A stretch of DNA of 64,000 bases from Thermothelomyces thermophilus ATCC 42464 (taxonomy: Eukaryota; Ascomycota; Sordariomycetes; Sordariales; Chaetomiaceae), in assembly GCF_000226095.1 (NCBI RefSeq), contig NC_016478.1:3028001-3092000 (forward strand), in the 5' to 3' direction. The notes under the pieces were generated by a model. It made no database searches. It was not told the DNA's origin and saw nothing but the letters and a program-made list of their open reading frames with translations. This document shows, one piece after another, positions 1 through 12,219 of this stretch; position 1 is the stretch's first letter; every line of letters starts with the position of its first letter. The position numbers and the translations under genes were made by a program.

Positions 1-1660
1 CAAGGGAAAAAGATGAAGCCATGGTCGCCCCACGCTGACCACGACAGCAAAGGCAAGCTGATAGCCAACCAGCTCTGCAATAAAACCTACCCAGCCTCAC
101 AAGGGCGGCGGGCATCTACTAATTGAGCTTATTACCGCATACCCTGACCACCGCTGCGGCAAGCTTCGCCATCACGGCAACGGACCGCTCCTGTATTTCT
201 TCTCGATTTTTTAACCAAGAGCCATCCGCAACCCATCCCACGGCCCCGTCAATGGTAGTGGAGCTCCAGGAGTGACTGGGGAACTTCTCCGGAACCAGGC
301 GAAAATCACTCGGCCAGATCAAGCTTTGGTGTTCCAGTCCATCTTCCCAACATATCTCAAGCGCAATAAGCTTGTAAGCAGTTAACAGATAGGGAAAAGG
401 GTGGGGAGAACGGATGAACCTCCCATCATGGACATCACAAAACGAACGTCAGGGGATGAGGAGAGGTAATGAAGAAGGCGGAGGCTCCCAGGAAGGCGCG
501 AGAGCAGCGACCAAGGCTCGCCTGACACTACGATTCCCAAAAGTTCAAGTATCCGTTCCTGCCGTGGTCGACCTTGAACGAAGCGCGGACATGGGCCTTA
601 CGGTCTTAGTCGCTCGTCCTTACCACACGACTCCGTCCACGGGTTAGGGCTCGGGCGACACACTCGGCCTTTTTGGCCGTCGAAGGAATAAACATATGTA
701 TGTACATACATACATACAAACGATCTCCTGCAGCCCCCACAGCCCAGTGCGCCGGTTGGCGGGTGCGGCTGCGCTACGGTTCGAATGACGCAGGCTCGGC
801 ACCAGAGCCGGCCCAATGAATGCTTTTGGAAGCAACGTGCAACAACCCGCTGCAGGCTGCCCGAGAGCCTGGGCCGTTCACTTGGTTCGTCGGTCCTCAG
901 TGGAGCCCCAGACGTCTCGACGACATGTGGACCGACGCAAACCCGGGTCTAACCCGCTCTTCGTTCCCGATTGTCACAGCCGTGGCAACCCCACAACGGA
1001 CCCGCTGTTCATTCCCGTGTTTAAGTCCCGACAGCTCCCCTCACCCCTCGTGCCACTGACTCTGTCCAGTCAGGCCCAGCTTCTGGGCATGTTTATCGAC
1101 CGAGAACATGCCCACAAAACCCCACACGGGGTTAAAAGTGCTGCGAGGGCGAGGGTTGGTGTTAGGCTCCCTTGTTTGTCCGCTATCACTCGCCCTTCAG
1201 CCGCCCGCCTTGCCGGAACTCAACTGGCCCGCTGAGTACCCCCCCGGGTTGACGTGCTCTTCGCCCTCGCTTCCTATCTTAGGCCGAGTCGGCACCCACC
1301 CCTGGATCTTCCCGAACCGCTTGCCGCTCTCCCAAATCGTGCCATCCTGAACGCCTTTGCTGCGAGTTTGGCTATGTGACTGATCGCCGCCTTGGTGCCT
1401 TCTCCGTAGTTTCTATATTCGGATATAAGCCCGGCATCCCGGATCCTCCAGGTCCCCGGAGAGCCGTCCGATAAGTCAAATACCTTGCTCCAGCTTCCGC
1501 CTCCCAAGCCGTCAGTCAACCAGCTTGTTTCATTCCCTTCCCTTATCACAGACCCTTCAAGCTCCGTTTTTACTTAATATAGATACCCAAGAGCGCCGGT
1601 TGTTTTTCATTGCTCGTTTCGCATTGCACTCTCCAGATACCCAAAGAAGAGAAAAGAACC
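1..1660. other. Gene-free left edge
   Basis: No intact gene is seen between the window edge and the monooxygenase start. The only protein-like signal is the HET-like relic at 119-370. A CATA/TATG simple repeat forms a perfect 14-bp palindrome at 697-710. The last 600 bases are probably the monooxygenase promoter and 5' leader, but no specific element could be assigned. Confidence 0.6.
119..370 (-). pseudogene. HET-domain-like fragment (relic or truncated gene end)
   Basis: An 84-codon open frame on the minus strand ends at TAG (119-121). Its middle reads W-E-D-G-L-E-H-Q, then about 12 residues later PEKFPSHSWSS followed by TIDGAVGW. This order resembles the heterokaryon-incompatibility (HET, PF06985) family, where a W-x2-D-L-x2-Q-L-L-W element precedes a PSWSWAS-VDG-V element. 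An acceptor-like ACAAG lies just before 370. No upstream HET core was recognised and the frame stops soon after the motif, so I read it as a degraded copy or a fragment cut by rearrangement. The family call rests on motif resemblance only. Confidence 0.35.
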
Positions 1661-3813
1661 ATGGCGGCCCAAACGAAGAGGCATCCGAGCCTCAACCACT
1701 ACGACATCGGTGAGTTGAGACAACTTCCCTCGACAGGGGCAAAGAAACTGACATTTGCAACAAGTCATCGTGGGCGCCGGCCCCGTTGGCTTGATGCTGT
1801 CAACCTGCCTGGCGAGATGGGGATACAGGATCAAGCACATCGACAACAGGCCGGAGCCGACCCCAACTGGTCGGGCCGATGGTATCCAGCCCCGGTCGCT
1901 TGACTTGCTCCGGAACATGGGGCTCAAGTCCGCCATCATGGCCAACAAGCCCGCCCGCGTCTACGAGGTTGCCTTCTGGGACCCGCCAAAGTCCGGCAAG
2001 GGAATTGTGCGGACCGGCACCTGGGCTAGCTGCCCCAGCTTTATTGACGCTAGATACCCTTTTACCACTCTTCTTCACCAGGGCCTGATTGAGCGCGTCT
2101 TCATCGGCGACCTCGAAAAGAATGGCGTCAGCATCCAGCGGCCATGGACCATCAAGGGCTTCACCTCGAACGAGAAAGAGGACCCCGAGTACCCCGTCAC
2201 CGTCGACCTGGAGCACGTTGATGGCACCTTCAAGGAAACCGTCAAGGCGAAGTATCTGTTCGGTGGCGAAGGTTCTCGGTCCTTCATTCGTGACCAGCTG
2301 AAGATCGGCATCAAGCACAAAGACCCCATCGCCTATGTATGGGGTGTCATGGACGGCGTTGTCAAGACCGATTTCCCTGATATCAAGGTAAGCCACGCAT
2401 TTTCCGCGTCAGCATGTCGTACGCCCGGTGCTGATATGGGGATCCAGATGAAATGCACGATTCACTCGGAGCACGGTTCCATTATGGTCATTCCCCGCGA
2501 GAACAACATGGTTCGCCTCTACATCCAGATCGCATCCTCCACCGACCCGGACTTCAACCCCCGGAAGACGGCAACCGCCGAGGAAGTCCAGGCTTCCGCT
2601 AAGCGCATCTTGCAGCCCTATTCCATCGAGTGGGAGAGGGTGGAGTGGTACTCGGTCTACCCCATCGGCCAGGGCATTTCCGACAAGTACACTCTAGACC
2701 ACCGGGTGTTCCTGGGTGGCGATGCCTGCCACACCCACAGCGTACGTTAACCCCTTTCCCCCCCCTCCTCGCGGCCATCATCATGGCTTCCTCAAAAATG
2801 GCCTTGCTAACCCAATCCTGTGCACACAGCCCAAAGCCGGTCAGGGCATGAACACGGCGTTTCTGGATGCGCTGAACCTGGCATGGAAGATCCACGCCGT
2901 GGAGGCCGGCTTTGCTAACCGCAGCTTACTCGAGACCTACGAGCCCGAGCGCAAGACGGTCGCCGAGAACCTGCTTGCCTTTGACAACAAGTACGCCAAG
3001 CTCTTCTCAGAGCGCCCGCCCGCCGCCAACGAGGTCGCCGCCGCCTCCGCCCATACCAACAACAACGACAAGAACAAGGCCGGCGGCCAGGAAGAGAACG
3101 AGTTCATCAAGACCTTCAAGGAATCCTGCGAGTTCACCAGCGGCTACGGCGTCTTCTACCAGCCCAACGCCATCAACTGGTCGCCCTCCCACCCGGCCCA
3201 GTCCCACGTCGTCCACCCCAAGAGCACCAAGCTCGTCCCGGGCCGCCTCTTCATCATCGCCGACGTCACCCGCGTCGTCGACGCCAACGTCGTCCACCTC
3301 GAGCAGGAGGTCCCCCTCAACGGCTCCTTCCGCCTCTTCGTCTTCGCCGGCGCGCCCGCCGTCACCGCCCGCGCCCTGCGCGATCTGGCCGACAACATGG
3401 CCAAGCGGAACTCGTTCTACTCGGCCTACGCCTTCCCGGACGCGGTCCGCGAGCAAATCAGCCACCACGAGCGCCACAATCCGCACTCGCCCTTCTTCAC
3501 GGTCTGCACCGTCTTCGCCGCCCCGCGCGCCTCGATCGAGATCACTCGCGACGTGCCCCCGCTGCTGGCGCGCTACCGCGACCACATCTACGCCGACGAC
3601 CGCTGGGACCGCCGCGTCCCCGACGCCCGCGCCTGCGCCCACGCCAAGATGGGCCTCGACGAGGACCGCGGCGGCGTCGTCGTCGTCCGCCCCGACGGCT
3701 ACGTCGGCATCGTCGTCGCCCTCGAGGAGGGCAGCGCCACCGTCGACGCGCTCAATAGCTATTTTAGCGCCTTCTGCACTAAGAAGCTAGGCGAGACGCA
3801 GGCGCAGCTTTGA
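1661..3813 (+). CDS. Phenol 2-monooxygenase-type FAD-dependent aromatic hydroxylase
   Basis: Four exons: 1661-1709, 1765-2387, 2448-2741 and 2830-3813, giving 649 aa; introns of 55, 60 and 88 bp keep frame. The enzyme family (PF01494 plus C-terminal thioredoxin-like PF07976) adds one oxygen to phenols using FAD and NADPH, usually yielding catechols for ring cleavage. The Rossmann dinucleotide motif VIVGAGPVG starts at residue 17 and is split by intron 1. The FAD ribityl-binding GDACHTHS motif is at residues 315-322, followed directly across intron 3 by PKAGQGMN. Residues from about 440 to the end fit the thioredoxin-like dimerisation domain. The middle DG motif reads GGEGSRS, with Glu where the family usually has Asp. 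The ATG at 1661 is the first in frame and sits in a good context (AACCATGG). The substrate is unknown. No partner catabolic gene lies nearby; the next gene is convergent. Confidence 0.88.
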
Positions 3814-4993
3814 AGGGAACAACGCACAGGCTGGAGACATGGGAGTTTTTTGAGATCTAAAGATTTGGAGAGAGGGAGAGAGTGTGTGAGGAGATTGGGG
3901 TGGTGTCTCATGACTGGCGTGCCTGAGGGACCGATGCGGTGGCTAATGACCGTTGTGATGCTGACGTCAAATAATGCTGGGAGGTCTTCTGCGTTATAAG
4001 AGGAGGTTCTGAGGAGAGATGGGAATTCTCCAAGGGTAGGGGGAGAACCGCGGGTCGAGTAGCTGGCTTAGGGGGGAAAGGTATTCGCGTCGTAGACGCG
4101 AATATACACATATATATACACCTCTGGCTTTTATAGAGCCATGTACATAGGATTTCTTTGATCATCATGTCACGATTGTACTGCCTTTCATACATCCGCT
4201 GTGACGGACCGGCTTCCTGGTCTTGCGTGTTGGAAAGAAGCGCTGCGCGGATAAACCCCAAGGTTGATAACATAGATCATCTAGTCGCAGTGAACTCATA
4301 CCTCGCCAGGATTGAGCAAACACCAGCCAAAAGATCATGTAGGTATCAGAAAAATAGAATACAAAGAAGTCGTACGCACTCAAACTGACAAATGAGCTCA
4401 TCCGTCCTTTTTTCCCCCTTTCTGTGATCAGTGCTGTGCCTATTCCATTCCGTTTCCTCCCTTACCTATCCATGCGCCAGAATACCCATGTGTGACATCT
4501 CCCACCCATCACGCAAAATATGCGCGCGGTAACATGAGAAATACAGAAACAGAGGAAACAGGTCCACCAACCGCAACCTTTTTTTTTACTGCTATGGCCC
4601 ATTGCCGTGATTAGTCCCGTGGCTGTCTAAACTGTGGCGATCAGACACTCCCCGTGCATTCGTCTCCATGTCTGATCAAGAAATGTCCTTCCAGTGTAGA
4701 GTGGATGTGCGGCAGTGCAGTTTTGATGAGATGCTGCGGATATGAAACTCCCGGCAGAGCCAGATGCGCTCTCAAACTTGCCAACGGAATGCGAAAGATT
4801 AGAAAAAGAAACATTGAACAACTGGGGTCAAGAGAAGTTGCAGAAACATTATTCAGACGAAGGAACAACCCAGCCAACACAAAACCACTAGAAGGGTTGA
4901 CAGCTTCACCACACCCATATCCCAACTCAACGAGAATCAATCGTCTTGTAACCCTTGTCTGCTTATGGGTTCTGTTCAGCGACAGGGGGTTAC
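3814..4993. other. Convergent intergenic region (3' flanks)
   Basis: This 1.2 kb lies between the stop codons of two convergent genes and should hold both 3' UTRs. It contains GA-rich runs near 3870-3890, a TATA-rich patch near 4105-4125 and a T tract near 4580. No coding sequence or RNA gene was recognised. Confidence 0.55.
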
Positions 4994-7900
4994 CTACCCC
5001 ATTTGCTGATTTCCTCCCATGATTCCGCCTTCGAATAATCCCCCGAGGACATCCCCCGGTAGGATTTCCAGCCAAGGAGGCATCATCTCTCCCTGTAAAC
5101 CAAGCATGTCAAAGTTGACTTCCTGGCTGTTGAAAGTGATGGTGTCGTTGATCGGATTCAGGCCCAGGTATGGGTATGATCCGGACACTAGGCCACTCTG
5201 GGCAAAATCTGCCTCGTAGCTATTATTGTTCACTGGGTCAACCCCGTTCCCCTGGTTGTGGGTAGGGTTCTGATTCTGATTATGACTGTGGCCGTGTGTT
5301 GCATGCTGCTGGGCCATTGCAGAATCTGTGGGCGTGCTGGAAGGGGAACGATTGTGGGGCATGGCGTCGAATGCCGCCTGGATCGACGCAGAGTGATTGT
5401 AGGATGAGTGGTGTAGCGGGCCGTTGCTGGCCGGCGACCCATACATGTGAGGCTTGACATCGTGGCTCGAACTGCTCTGGTTCACGTCGGTGGGCGAAGA
5501 CGACTCGTATTTCAACCCCGGTTTGCCCAGGGCCGGCGAGTCGGGAATCCGGCGTGTCTTAGGCTGAGCAGGTTGATAGCGGACGGCCGAGACATTGGGC
5601 TGCAAATAAGCGGCGGGAAACGCCGGGGGCGTTTCTGGAAGACTCTGCCGGATAGGGTCGTAAATCATATTGCCCGGAGGGGTTGCCGCAGACCCCGAAA
5701 CGGACTGTGGCTGTGGTGGCACTGGAGCGGTGAAAGCAGGGCCGGGCGGCCCAGGCTGAACTGGGAAATTACCTTGGAAGAGGACAGTAAGGTTGGAATT
5801 GGGCGAGTTCGTGGTGCCAGTGAGCGAATACGCGATGGGCGGGACGTTTGGAGAGGCGGGGTGCTCAAATCGGGGCAGGCGACTTAGAGGTCCTCGCCTT
5901 GCCATCCTCATTGCCTCCAGATCCTCGTTGATGAAGGTTTCACAATCCCAGATGCCCTTGGACTTTTGATCGAGAGCCGCTAGGATGTACCTAACGCCAC
6001 CCCAGTATTGCTCTAATTGCTGGAGACTCTTGTAGCAGCGCTGGTAGTTCTGGTTGGCAGCAGATGCAAGCAATTGATGTTTCATTGGGCGTGCATCGTG
6101 GCCCAATCCAGACCTCGCAGCCGGCGACTTGAATTGGTCGGCTCTGAGATCCGGTGTCTCCGACGTCTCGCGCGACGGAGCCTGCGACGTATAGGCTACC
6201 GACTCCATGAGGAAGGCGCATGCCGCGATATATATGGGTTGGGTTGTGAACGGGTTGGCAATCAAGCTCTTTGGATCAATTAGCTCGGCAAAGGCAAGGA
6301 TATCGGCAATCGTTTTGGCGCTCGACATGGACAGCTCGCGGCTGTTTGGCAGGTCGGGACTATTGGCCAGCAGCTGGGCCGGGCTCAGGTTATGGAAGGG
6401 AGTGAGCAAGGTCGGCTGGTGAAGGATGATGACCAAGGCATGGAACCAGAAATGCAGCAAGATGAAGGTAGTTCCTTGGTTCGCATTGACGTATTCGCGG
6501 AAGTTGAGCGCGTTGAAGTGAAGACGTTGATCCTGTTTTTGGTAGATCGCTGTCAGGTCGTGCTCCATAATCCTAAGTTTATGCATCTTTTCCTCGGTGA
6601 GGTCGTTGGCATTCCGGATATTATTGAGGACGTCGGAGGCACGGCCGTACAGGTGGATGATTTCGACAAAGGGGGGGAACGGGTCAGGCCACTGGGTGAC
6701 GGGATCAACTGTTGGGGGTGGGAGCGAGAGCTCGTAATCGCCGTCGCGGAATGTTACAGGCCTGCCCGTGCCTGACGAGATGACGCGGTCCAAGATGAAG
6801 ACAGACCAAAACGTGTCGATACGCTCCTGTTCCACCTGCTGTTGTTCCTCGGCCCCAAGATTCTCATCCTCGGTGTGCTTGTTGTCCGGGCCATCCTCCC
6901 CATCGGGATCTTTGCGGCTCCAGTACCTCGTATACCAGGGATCGCGCTCCCCTTGATATTTAACACCCTCAATCTTTTGGAGCCCGAGATCAACGGCCAT
7001 CCTGATGGCAATGCCGAGATACATCCACAAAGCGCTGTCCTGGTCGGCGCCGAACCCCTCGTACGCCATCAGCAGGCAGGCTTGGACAGCAGCGACCGAG
7101 GGGCAGGGGAAGGTGTCGACAATCGCGGCCTTTGCTCGTTGGGCAAACACATGACCGTATTCGGACCGCTTCAGCTTTCCGTCATGGTGTTTTGTAAAGA
7201 TGGGCTGCTCGGAGAAGCGGGCAGCCAGGGAGCAGACGGCATCAACAAGGATTGCCTCGATCCGCTTCTCCTTCAGCATCGGCAGGAACCGATCCTTATG
7301 CAGGAAGCGGTAATTGCACCCAAGGTAAAGAAAGAAGGTCTCGACAAGGGATATGATGAGACCGTGAACTGGTTCGGAACTGTTCACATCGTAGACGGGC
7401 AAGTCGTCAAGCGTTTCGAGAGGGGTTTCGAGCTTCGAGGTGTGACTGTGATGGATCCCGTAGCCCAAAAGTGATCCCGGAGAGGCCGTCGAGAAGGAGC
7501 TACCTCGGCTCTTCCGTCTGCTGTCGCGATACACATTTACCACCATCTGCTTAAAACCGGGAACGATGGCAGTGGGGCCAAAGTATCGAAAGTACGGCAC
7601 ACGGTGGCGTTCAAGTTGGACGGGTGAGCGGTTATTCGTGCTTCGGCTGTCCTCTGAAAACGAACTGTTCCGCGGCACCTCGGGACGTCTGGGAGTTGCA
7701 ACAGAACCCTGCGGCTTGCCATCTCGTTCCCAACCGTTGCCAGCTTCATGCGGTCGCTTTGACGTGGCTGTCGTGCTGGAACGCAAAACGGACGTTCTCG
7801 CGGTGGCGTCCTCCTGGTCGACAAACCCTGCCTGCCGTGGGGCGGCCTTACTCGTCCAGCCGACTCGTTCCCGCTGCTCGCCATCATTCCTTTCCACGGG

Positions 7901-8432
7901 GCTCGCGCTTGTGCCAGTCTTCAGATCTGGCATGTCGGCAGGTTCGTTCTTCAGTGCCGCTGACCCGTCATCCTCGCGGCCTTCTCTCTTCCTGTCCACG
8001 AGGTCGTTGTACCCTAAACATACGTGACCGTTCTTCTTACAGGTTGAGCAATCCGGCTTCTCTCCGGCGCATCGAGTTTTCCTCTTACGGCATGTCAAAC
8101 ATCTGGCGCTCTGTTTAGAATATCATCCCAAACTTGGCATGGTGAATTCGTGTCTTTAGAACCTCTCCGGCGGTCCCGAGACGTTGGGCATCTGAAAGGG
8201 AAGCGGAGGGAGGGGGAAAGGAGTCTAATGGGGTGAATGGCAGCCGCCGAAGCGGACACCGGGTAAGGGAAATGTGCAAGAAGCCAAGTGCATATAATCC
8301 GGAAAAAAAAAAGGGGGGGGGGGGCGCATACGCTGCATTGATTCTCCGCCTCTTGGACGGAGGCTGGCCTTGGTTGTTGACGAAGCGGATTTGCTTGGTC
8401 GGCGGTAATGCTCCATTGATTGGCGTGGTCAT
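4994..8432 (-). CDS. Zn(II)2Cys6 transcription factor with fungal MHR domain
   Basis: Two exons (8332-8432 and 4994-8102) give 1069 aa. The 229-bp intron (8103-8331) falls inside the zinc cluster: exon 1 ends in a basic PPSKRRRINA stretch, and splicing creates ACLTCRKRKTRC with cysteines at 35, 38, 45, 52, 55 and 62 (C-x2-C-x6-C-x6-C-x2-C-x6-C). Without the splice the first cysteine is lost, which supports this model. The middle part (about residues 280-620) carries the fungal-specific TF domain (PF04082), with AVCSLAARF, ACLLMAYEG, AIRMAVDLGLQ and FWSVFILDR blocks. The C-terminal 300 residues are Pro/Ser/Gln/Asn-rich, typical of an activation region. It should be a nuclear DNA-binding regulator of CGG-type sites; the target pathway is unknown. 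It is convergent with the phenol monooxygenase, so co-regulation is not implied. The intron contains an A10G12 run. Confidence 0.87.
8303..8324 (+). repeat. A10G12 homopolymer tract in intron
   Basis: Ten A followed by twelve G lie in the only intron of the Zn2Cys6 gene, about 7 bp inside the donor site. On the transcribed strand this is C12T10, a pyrimidine block close to the 5' splice site rather than in the usual place near the acceptor. Confidence 0.85.
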
Positions 8433-11400
8433 GTCGGGCGCTCCTCATAGCGGGACCATGTTGAGTTGTTCTGCGGCGCTGTACGGGCTCAGAGATGAGT
8501 CCTATTAAAGCGGGTTGCCGGCGCTCCGGCTTGATGTTTGGGCTTGGGAGTTGAGATGAGAGAATGCGATGTTGAATGCGGGCTTGGCGCTGCGGTGAGA
8601 GGTGTCGGTCCCAAAAGCCTCAAGGTTCAATCAAGGCAATCAGCAAATGCACATCCAAGTCATGTTGCGAGATTAGAAGCGTAGAGGCCTGAGAAGGTCA
8701 TCTTTTTTTTTGTCCGATCGTGGCAAGAAGGGTGCTAAGAGACGGCCATTCGGTGCGGCGGGTACATTCAGCGTCCGGGGATCCCTAGCGTTCCTGCTGC
8801 GGAGCTTCGTGCGGTTTCTGAATGTCGCGTGCCGGTTGGCTGGGATCGACCGTCGGAGACGGCGTGGCTAGGCCAGTATGTAGTGCGGGTACGAGGTGAT
8901 GGGGCCAGCCGGAGTACGCCAACCGGCGATGATCCGATCCCTGAAGAATTCAATATCTTTCTTGTCGAGAAAACGAGACTGGAGAGTGCGAACAGGTTCA
9001 GGGAAATTTTTGGAGGAATGCGTGAGGGGAAGCTGGCTCGGGGCACAACACGGAAGGAGCCCTGCGCAGAATGAGACGTGCCGGCGGCTCGTCTGATTGC
9101 GAGCCACGATCAGCGACCGAAGAATCTGACAGTTGGGCTGCCTGGCAAGCGATAACGGCGGAGACCAGCTCACTGAATGGCAGCGGCCTCTTTACACCTG
9201 CCCAGGCTCATTTTCTGGAACCCTGCGGCATCTGCACCATTCCAACCGCAAGACCCCTCTTTGGCTCTGAGCCCCGCCGCCCCGGTCGCAAGCCCAAACA
9301 AACTCTTTAGCGTCGCGGTTGTGCGGCTGCCAAGAGGCACGCCTGATATGTAGTGTATGTGCAATACCAGGTAGAACGCCGCGTTGGCTATCGAAAAGCT
9401 GGTCGTGTCGCATCAGCCTCCATCCGGCATGATGACATGGCTCTTTGTGCCACTTAGTCTGCGAACGTCAAGGGCAATACGGGTTGGCTGACGATAGAGG
9501 CTGCCAGCTGGCGGCCTGCGAAATGGTGCGGTGCACTTTGATTCGAAGGGTGGGCTTGAAACAAGGGTTTCCAATACTTGGAAGAACGTATTCCAATCAC
9601 GTAAGAGCTATATACATCTACGTCTGACAGACATTGAAGGGCAGTTATCCGAATAGCGTCTACCAAAGTAAGTATCTGACCTTCACTTCGTCAACCGAGA
9701 CAACATGAGTTGGATCAGCTTGGGTACATTCGCATCCCGTGCTCGAGAGCACGAAACGGACCCGGCCCCCCACACGCTTGTCCCGCCTAAACAGTGTGAA
9801 TCTTACATAGTAGACCCGCTTTCCCCAGAAACCCGCCTAACCTGCGTCGTTCCGGGGCCCCAAGCAGGTTCCAGGCCATTCCGGGTGGACAGGGGACAGA
9901 GAAGGGGGGAAGGGGGAAAAAGGAAAAGGAGGGACAGACACCAGCTCCAGCGCAGGACAACATCGCAGCGCCTTTACGTATCGGCTGTCACGTCAATTCC
10001 GTGCTTTTATTTTCCGAAGGCAGTCTATTTCCGTATCGTATCGACACTCTGCCATGATACGGAGGTATGAAGCATACAGCAGATCTGAACCACAGAGTTC
10101 GTTCCCAGTTCATTCCGCGGGTGGAATGGCTGCGCCTTACCAGAGCATGGTCGTGCCGCGGTTTGAGCCCAATCCACGGCGCGTCGGTCTCTTCACAGAA
10201 CTGAACTCCCACCGCGCTTGACAACGCGCCGGGTAAGCAATGGTAGGGGTGAGTGGGTCGATTATGGTCTTGGCAACGGGGAGAGCGGATGCTCCTTCCC
10301 GCCTCTTGATCCCGACCCCGCAGCCGGGCGCGTCAAGTGCAGGCGTGGTTAAGAAACTTAACCACCAGCCACTGAGATGAAAACGTAGGTACTAAATCCG
10401 TGAATATCCTAGTATCTACAGGAGGTCCTGTCCAATCAGGATAGATACCCTTGAACTAAGCGCCAAGGAATAGGATTAAAGAGTGTTGAACTGAGTGACC
10501 GTACGCTCTTCCTTACCCTTCTAGAACTCCGGAATTCGGTGCTATCGACCGAGTTAGCCTTGACAAGCAGCTCTATATAGGGCAGTGTTCGTTTTACATT
10601 TGGTGAATCGCATCGCGCTCTTGATTTGCCGTCTTTGCACCAGCGTCTTGAGTCTTGCAATATTCCCACCACGAATACGGAGTAGTACCATACCACAGTT
10701 GTATGCATGACATTGTTATTACACATTTGAAACTTGGGAAGCCCCGAAGACTACTTGCTGAGAACGTCTCTATCCTGTATCTCTCATGCCTGCTCTGGGT
10801 TTTTTCTTTCCCTCTCCTGTAGTTATTGAACGACATATTCAGAACCTTAGCTGAAAATACACCCGCATTTGGGCTCCGCCACTTGGCGTGTACCTACAGA
10901 TTACATACCTTCCGCCGCGAACCACACTCTTAGCTCATCAAGAGTTTCCTCGCTGGCCCCTGGCCGGATGAGTGCAATGGCACATCCGCCGCATCCAGCA
11001 CCAGTGAGCTTTGCTCAGCCGATCCCAGGATCTCGAACGAGCTCTCAAGATGTCGCTGGATGCCGGGGGGGAGAGACTTCCGGTGTATCCAACAATCCCG
11101 TGATTCAAGCGGATCAATGTTCCCAAGTGGTCAAGAGCATCGCACGTGCCATCAACCGTTGATGTCGGCAGAGAAGAGAAGCCCCGATGCCGAAGCGGTG
11201 AGTTGGCTGGTCGGGATGAGGTCCCGCCAGGATGCGTTCCTGGAGGGAGGCTATTGTATGTACATACAGTACGTGGCCAACTGCCATTGTGGAATCCGTA
11301 GTTGGAACTTCACATTACAACCTGAATGGGGTCGGGTTCCAGGTCGGTGACCAGGTGATGAGAACCTGAGGTTTGCAGCCTCAGGAACTCTGCCGTGTGC

Positions 11401-12219
11401 CAAAGCCCCTTGTACATACATACGTAGGTACTCTCGTTGCGCTTGCGCAGAGCCCAGGGGAAAGTGCCCTTGGGGAAATAGCCTAAAAGAATATCGGCGA
11501 CGGCCGCCACCTGAGGCGCGTTTCAAGCGGCTCGGACATGCAGTGATCATCCCTGGCGATCTCTTTCGACAAAAAACCTACTCCGTAGAACCGAGCCAAT
11601 GGACGCACATGATTCTGTAAACATGGCAACGCAACGGCTTCCCCCACCTTTTTTTTTTTTTTTTCATCGTTTGGTATACTTTCACGCTGTGCGCTCGTTC
11701 AGCAGCGCTTGAGAGCCTAAGACCTGATGCAGGAGCCGGATGCGTGTTGTGACCGAAGATAAATGCGTATATCCCCGAATATACTGTTGCTCGTGTTTGT
11801 AGCCCAGATCGACTTTGTAAAGTACAGTACATACAAAAATAGGAGTGATAACAATGACTACTAAACTCCCTGTTTTCTCGCCCAAAACACCCCGTTGGTT
11901 TGCACCAGAAATGACAGAACACTCCCAAGAAGCTCTCGTCCCGTCAGCCTACTCCACAAAAGGTTCCCTTAAAAAACTCCCGAGTGTTGCGGATTGTGAA
12001 CCGTATCATATGCCCATCGACCACATCAACCCATTTGCCAAAACCGCAAACGCCCATTCGGCCTCATGATCTCATATTTTTCCGGTGTTTCCACCCCCCC
12101 TTCCCCCACCGACACTCCGTCGGGAGGCCCTTTTCCATCAAAAGAAAACCACACCTGACATCGACTCGAACTTCACCGTAGGCAAAGGCTCCATCCGCCC
12201 GCCGGGACGGCTCCGAACC
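8433..12219. other. Gene-free region with one pseudogene relic
   Basis: No intact gene is seen in 3.8 kb. It holds the mevalonate-kinase relic at 10909-11159, a perfect 12-bp GTATGTACATAC palindrome at 11256-11267, TACGGAGTA elements at 10676-10684 and (inverted) 11579-11587, and a T tract near 11651-11664. The first kilobase is presumably the promoter of the minus-strand regulator ending at 8432. Confidence 0.55.
10909..11159 (-). pseudogene. Decayed mevalonate kinase C-terminal (GHMP) fragment
   Basis: Reading the minus strand, the first part gives TCDALDHLGTLIRLNHG, matching the L-x2-LI-x-NHGLL region of eukaryotic mevalonate kinase. After one frameshift the next part gives ELVRDPGIG, a stop, then AKLTGAGCGGCAIALIRPGA. 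That last segment is the GHMP-kinase motif 3, which in mevalonate kinases reads KLTGAGGGGC-I-L. In-frame TGA codons lie at 11045-11047 and 11015-11017; the second sits where the family has Trp (TGG to TGA), and both fit C:G to T:A transitions. The fragment ends at a donor-like GTATGT (10908). The family normally phosphorylates mevalonate in sterol and isoprenoid synthesis. This copy cannot encode an enzyme; no N-terminal half was found nearby. Confidence 0.7.

Noticed and set aside
2912-3790. Long open frame of 292 codons over the last exon of the monooxygenase, plus a similar antisense frame
   Set aside because: It is a Ser/Pro/Thr/Arg-rich shadow frame produced by high GC3 in the real exon, which carries all family motifs.
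1661-8432. Phenol monooxygenase plus neighbouring Zn2Cys6 regulator as a catabolic gene cluster
   Set aside because: The genes are convergent and no further pathway enzyme or transporter is adjacent, so co-function is unsupported.
8868-9173. Minus-strand frame containing LDKKDIEFFRDRIIAGW, which looked protein-like
   Set aside because: No family was recognised, both strands are open over the same stretch, and there are no consistent exon signals.
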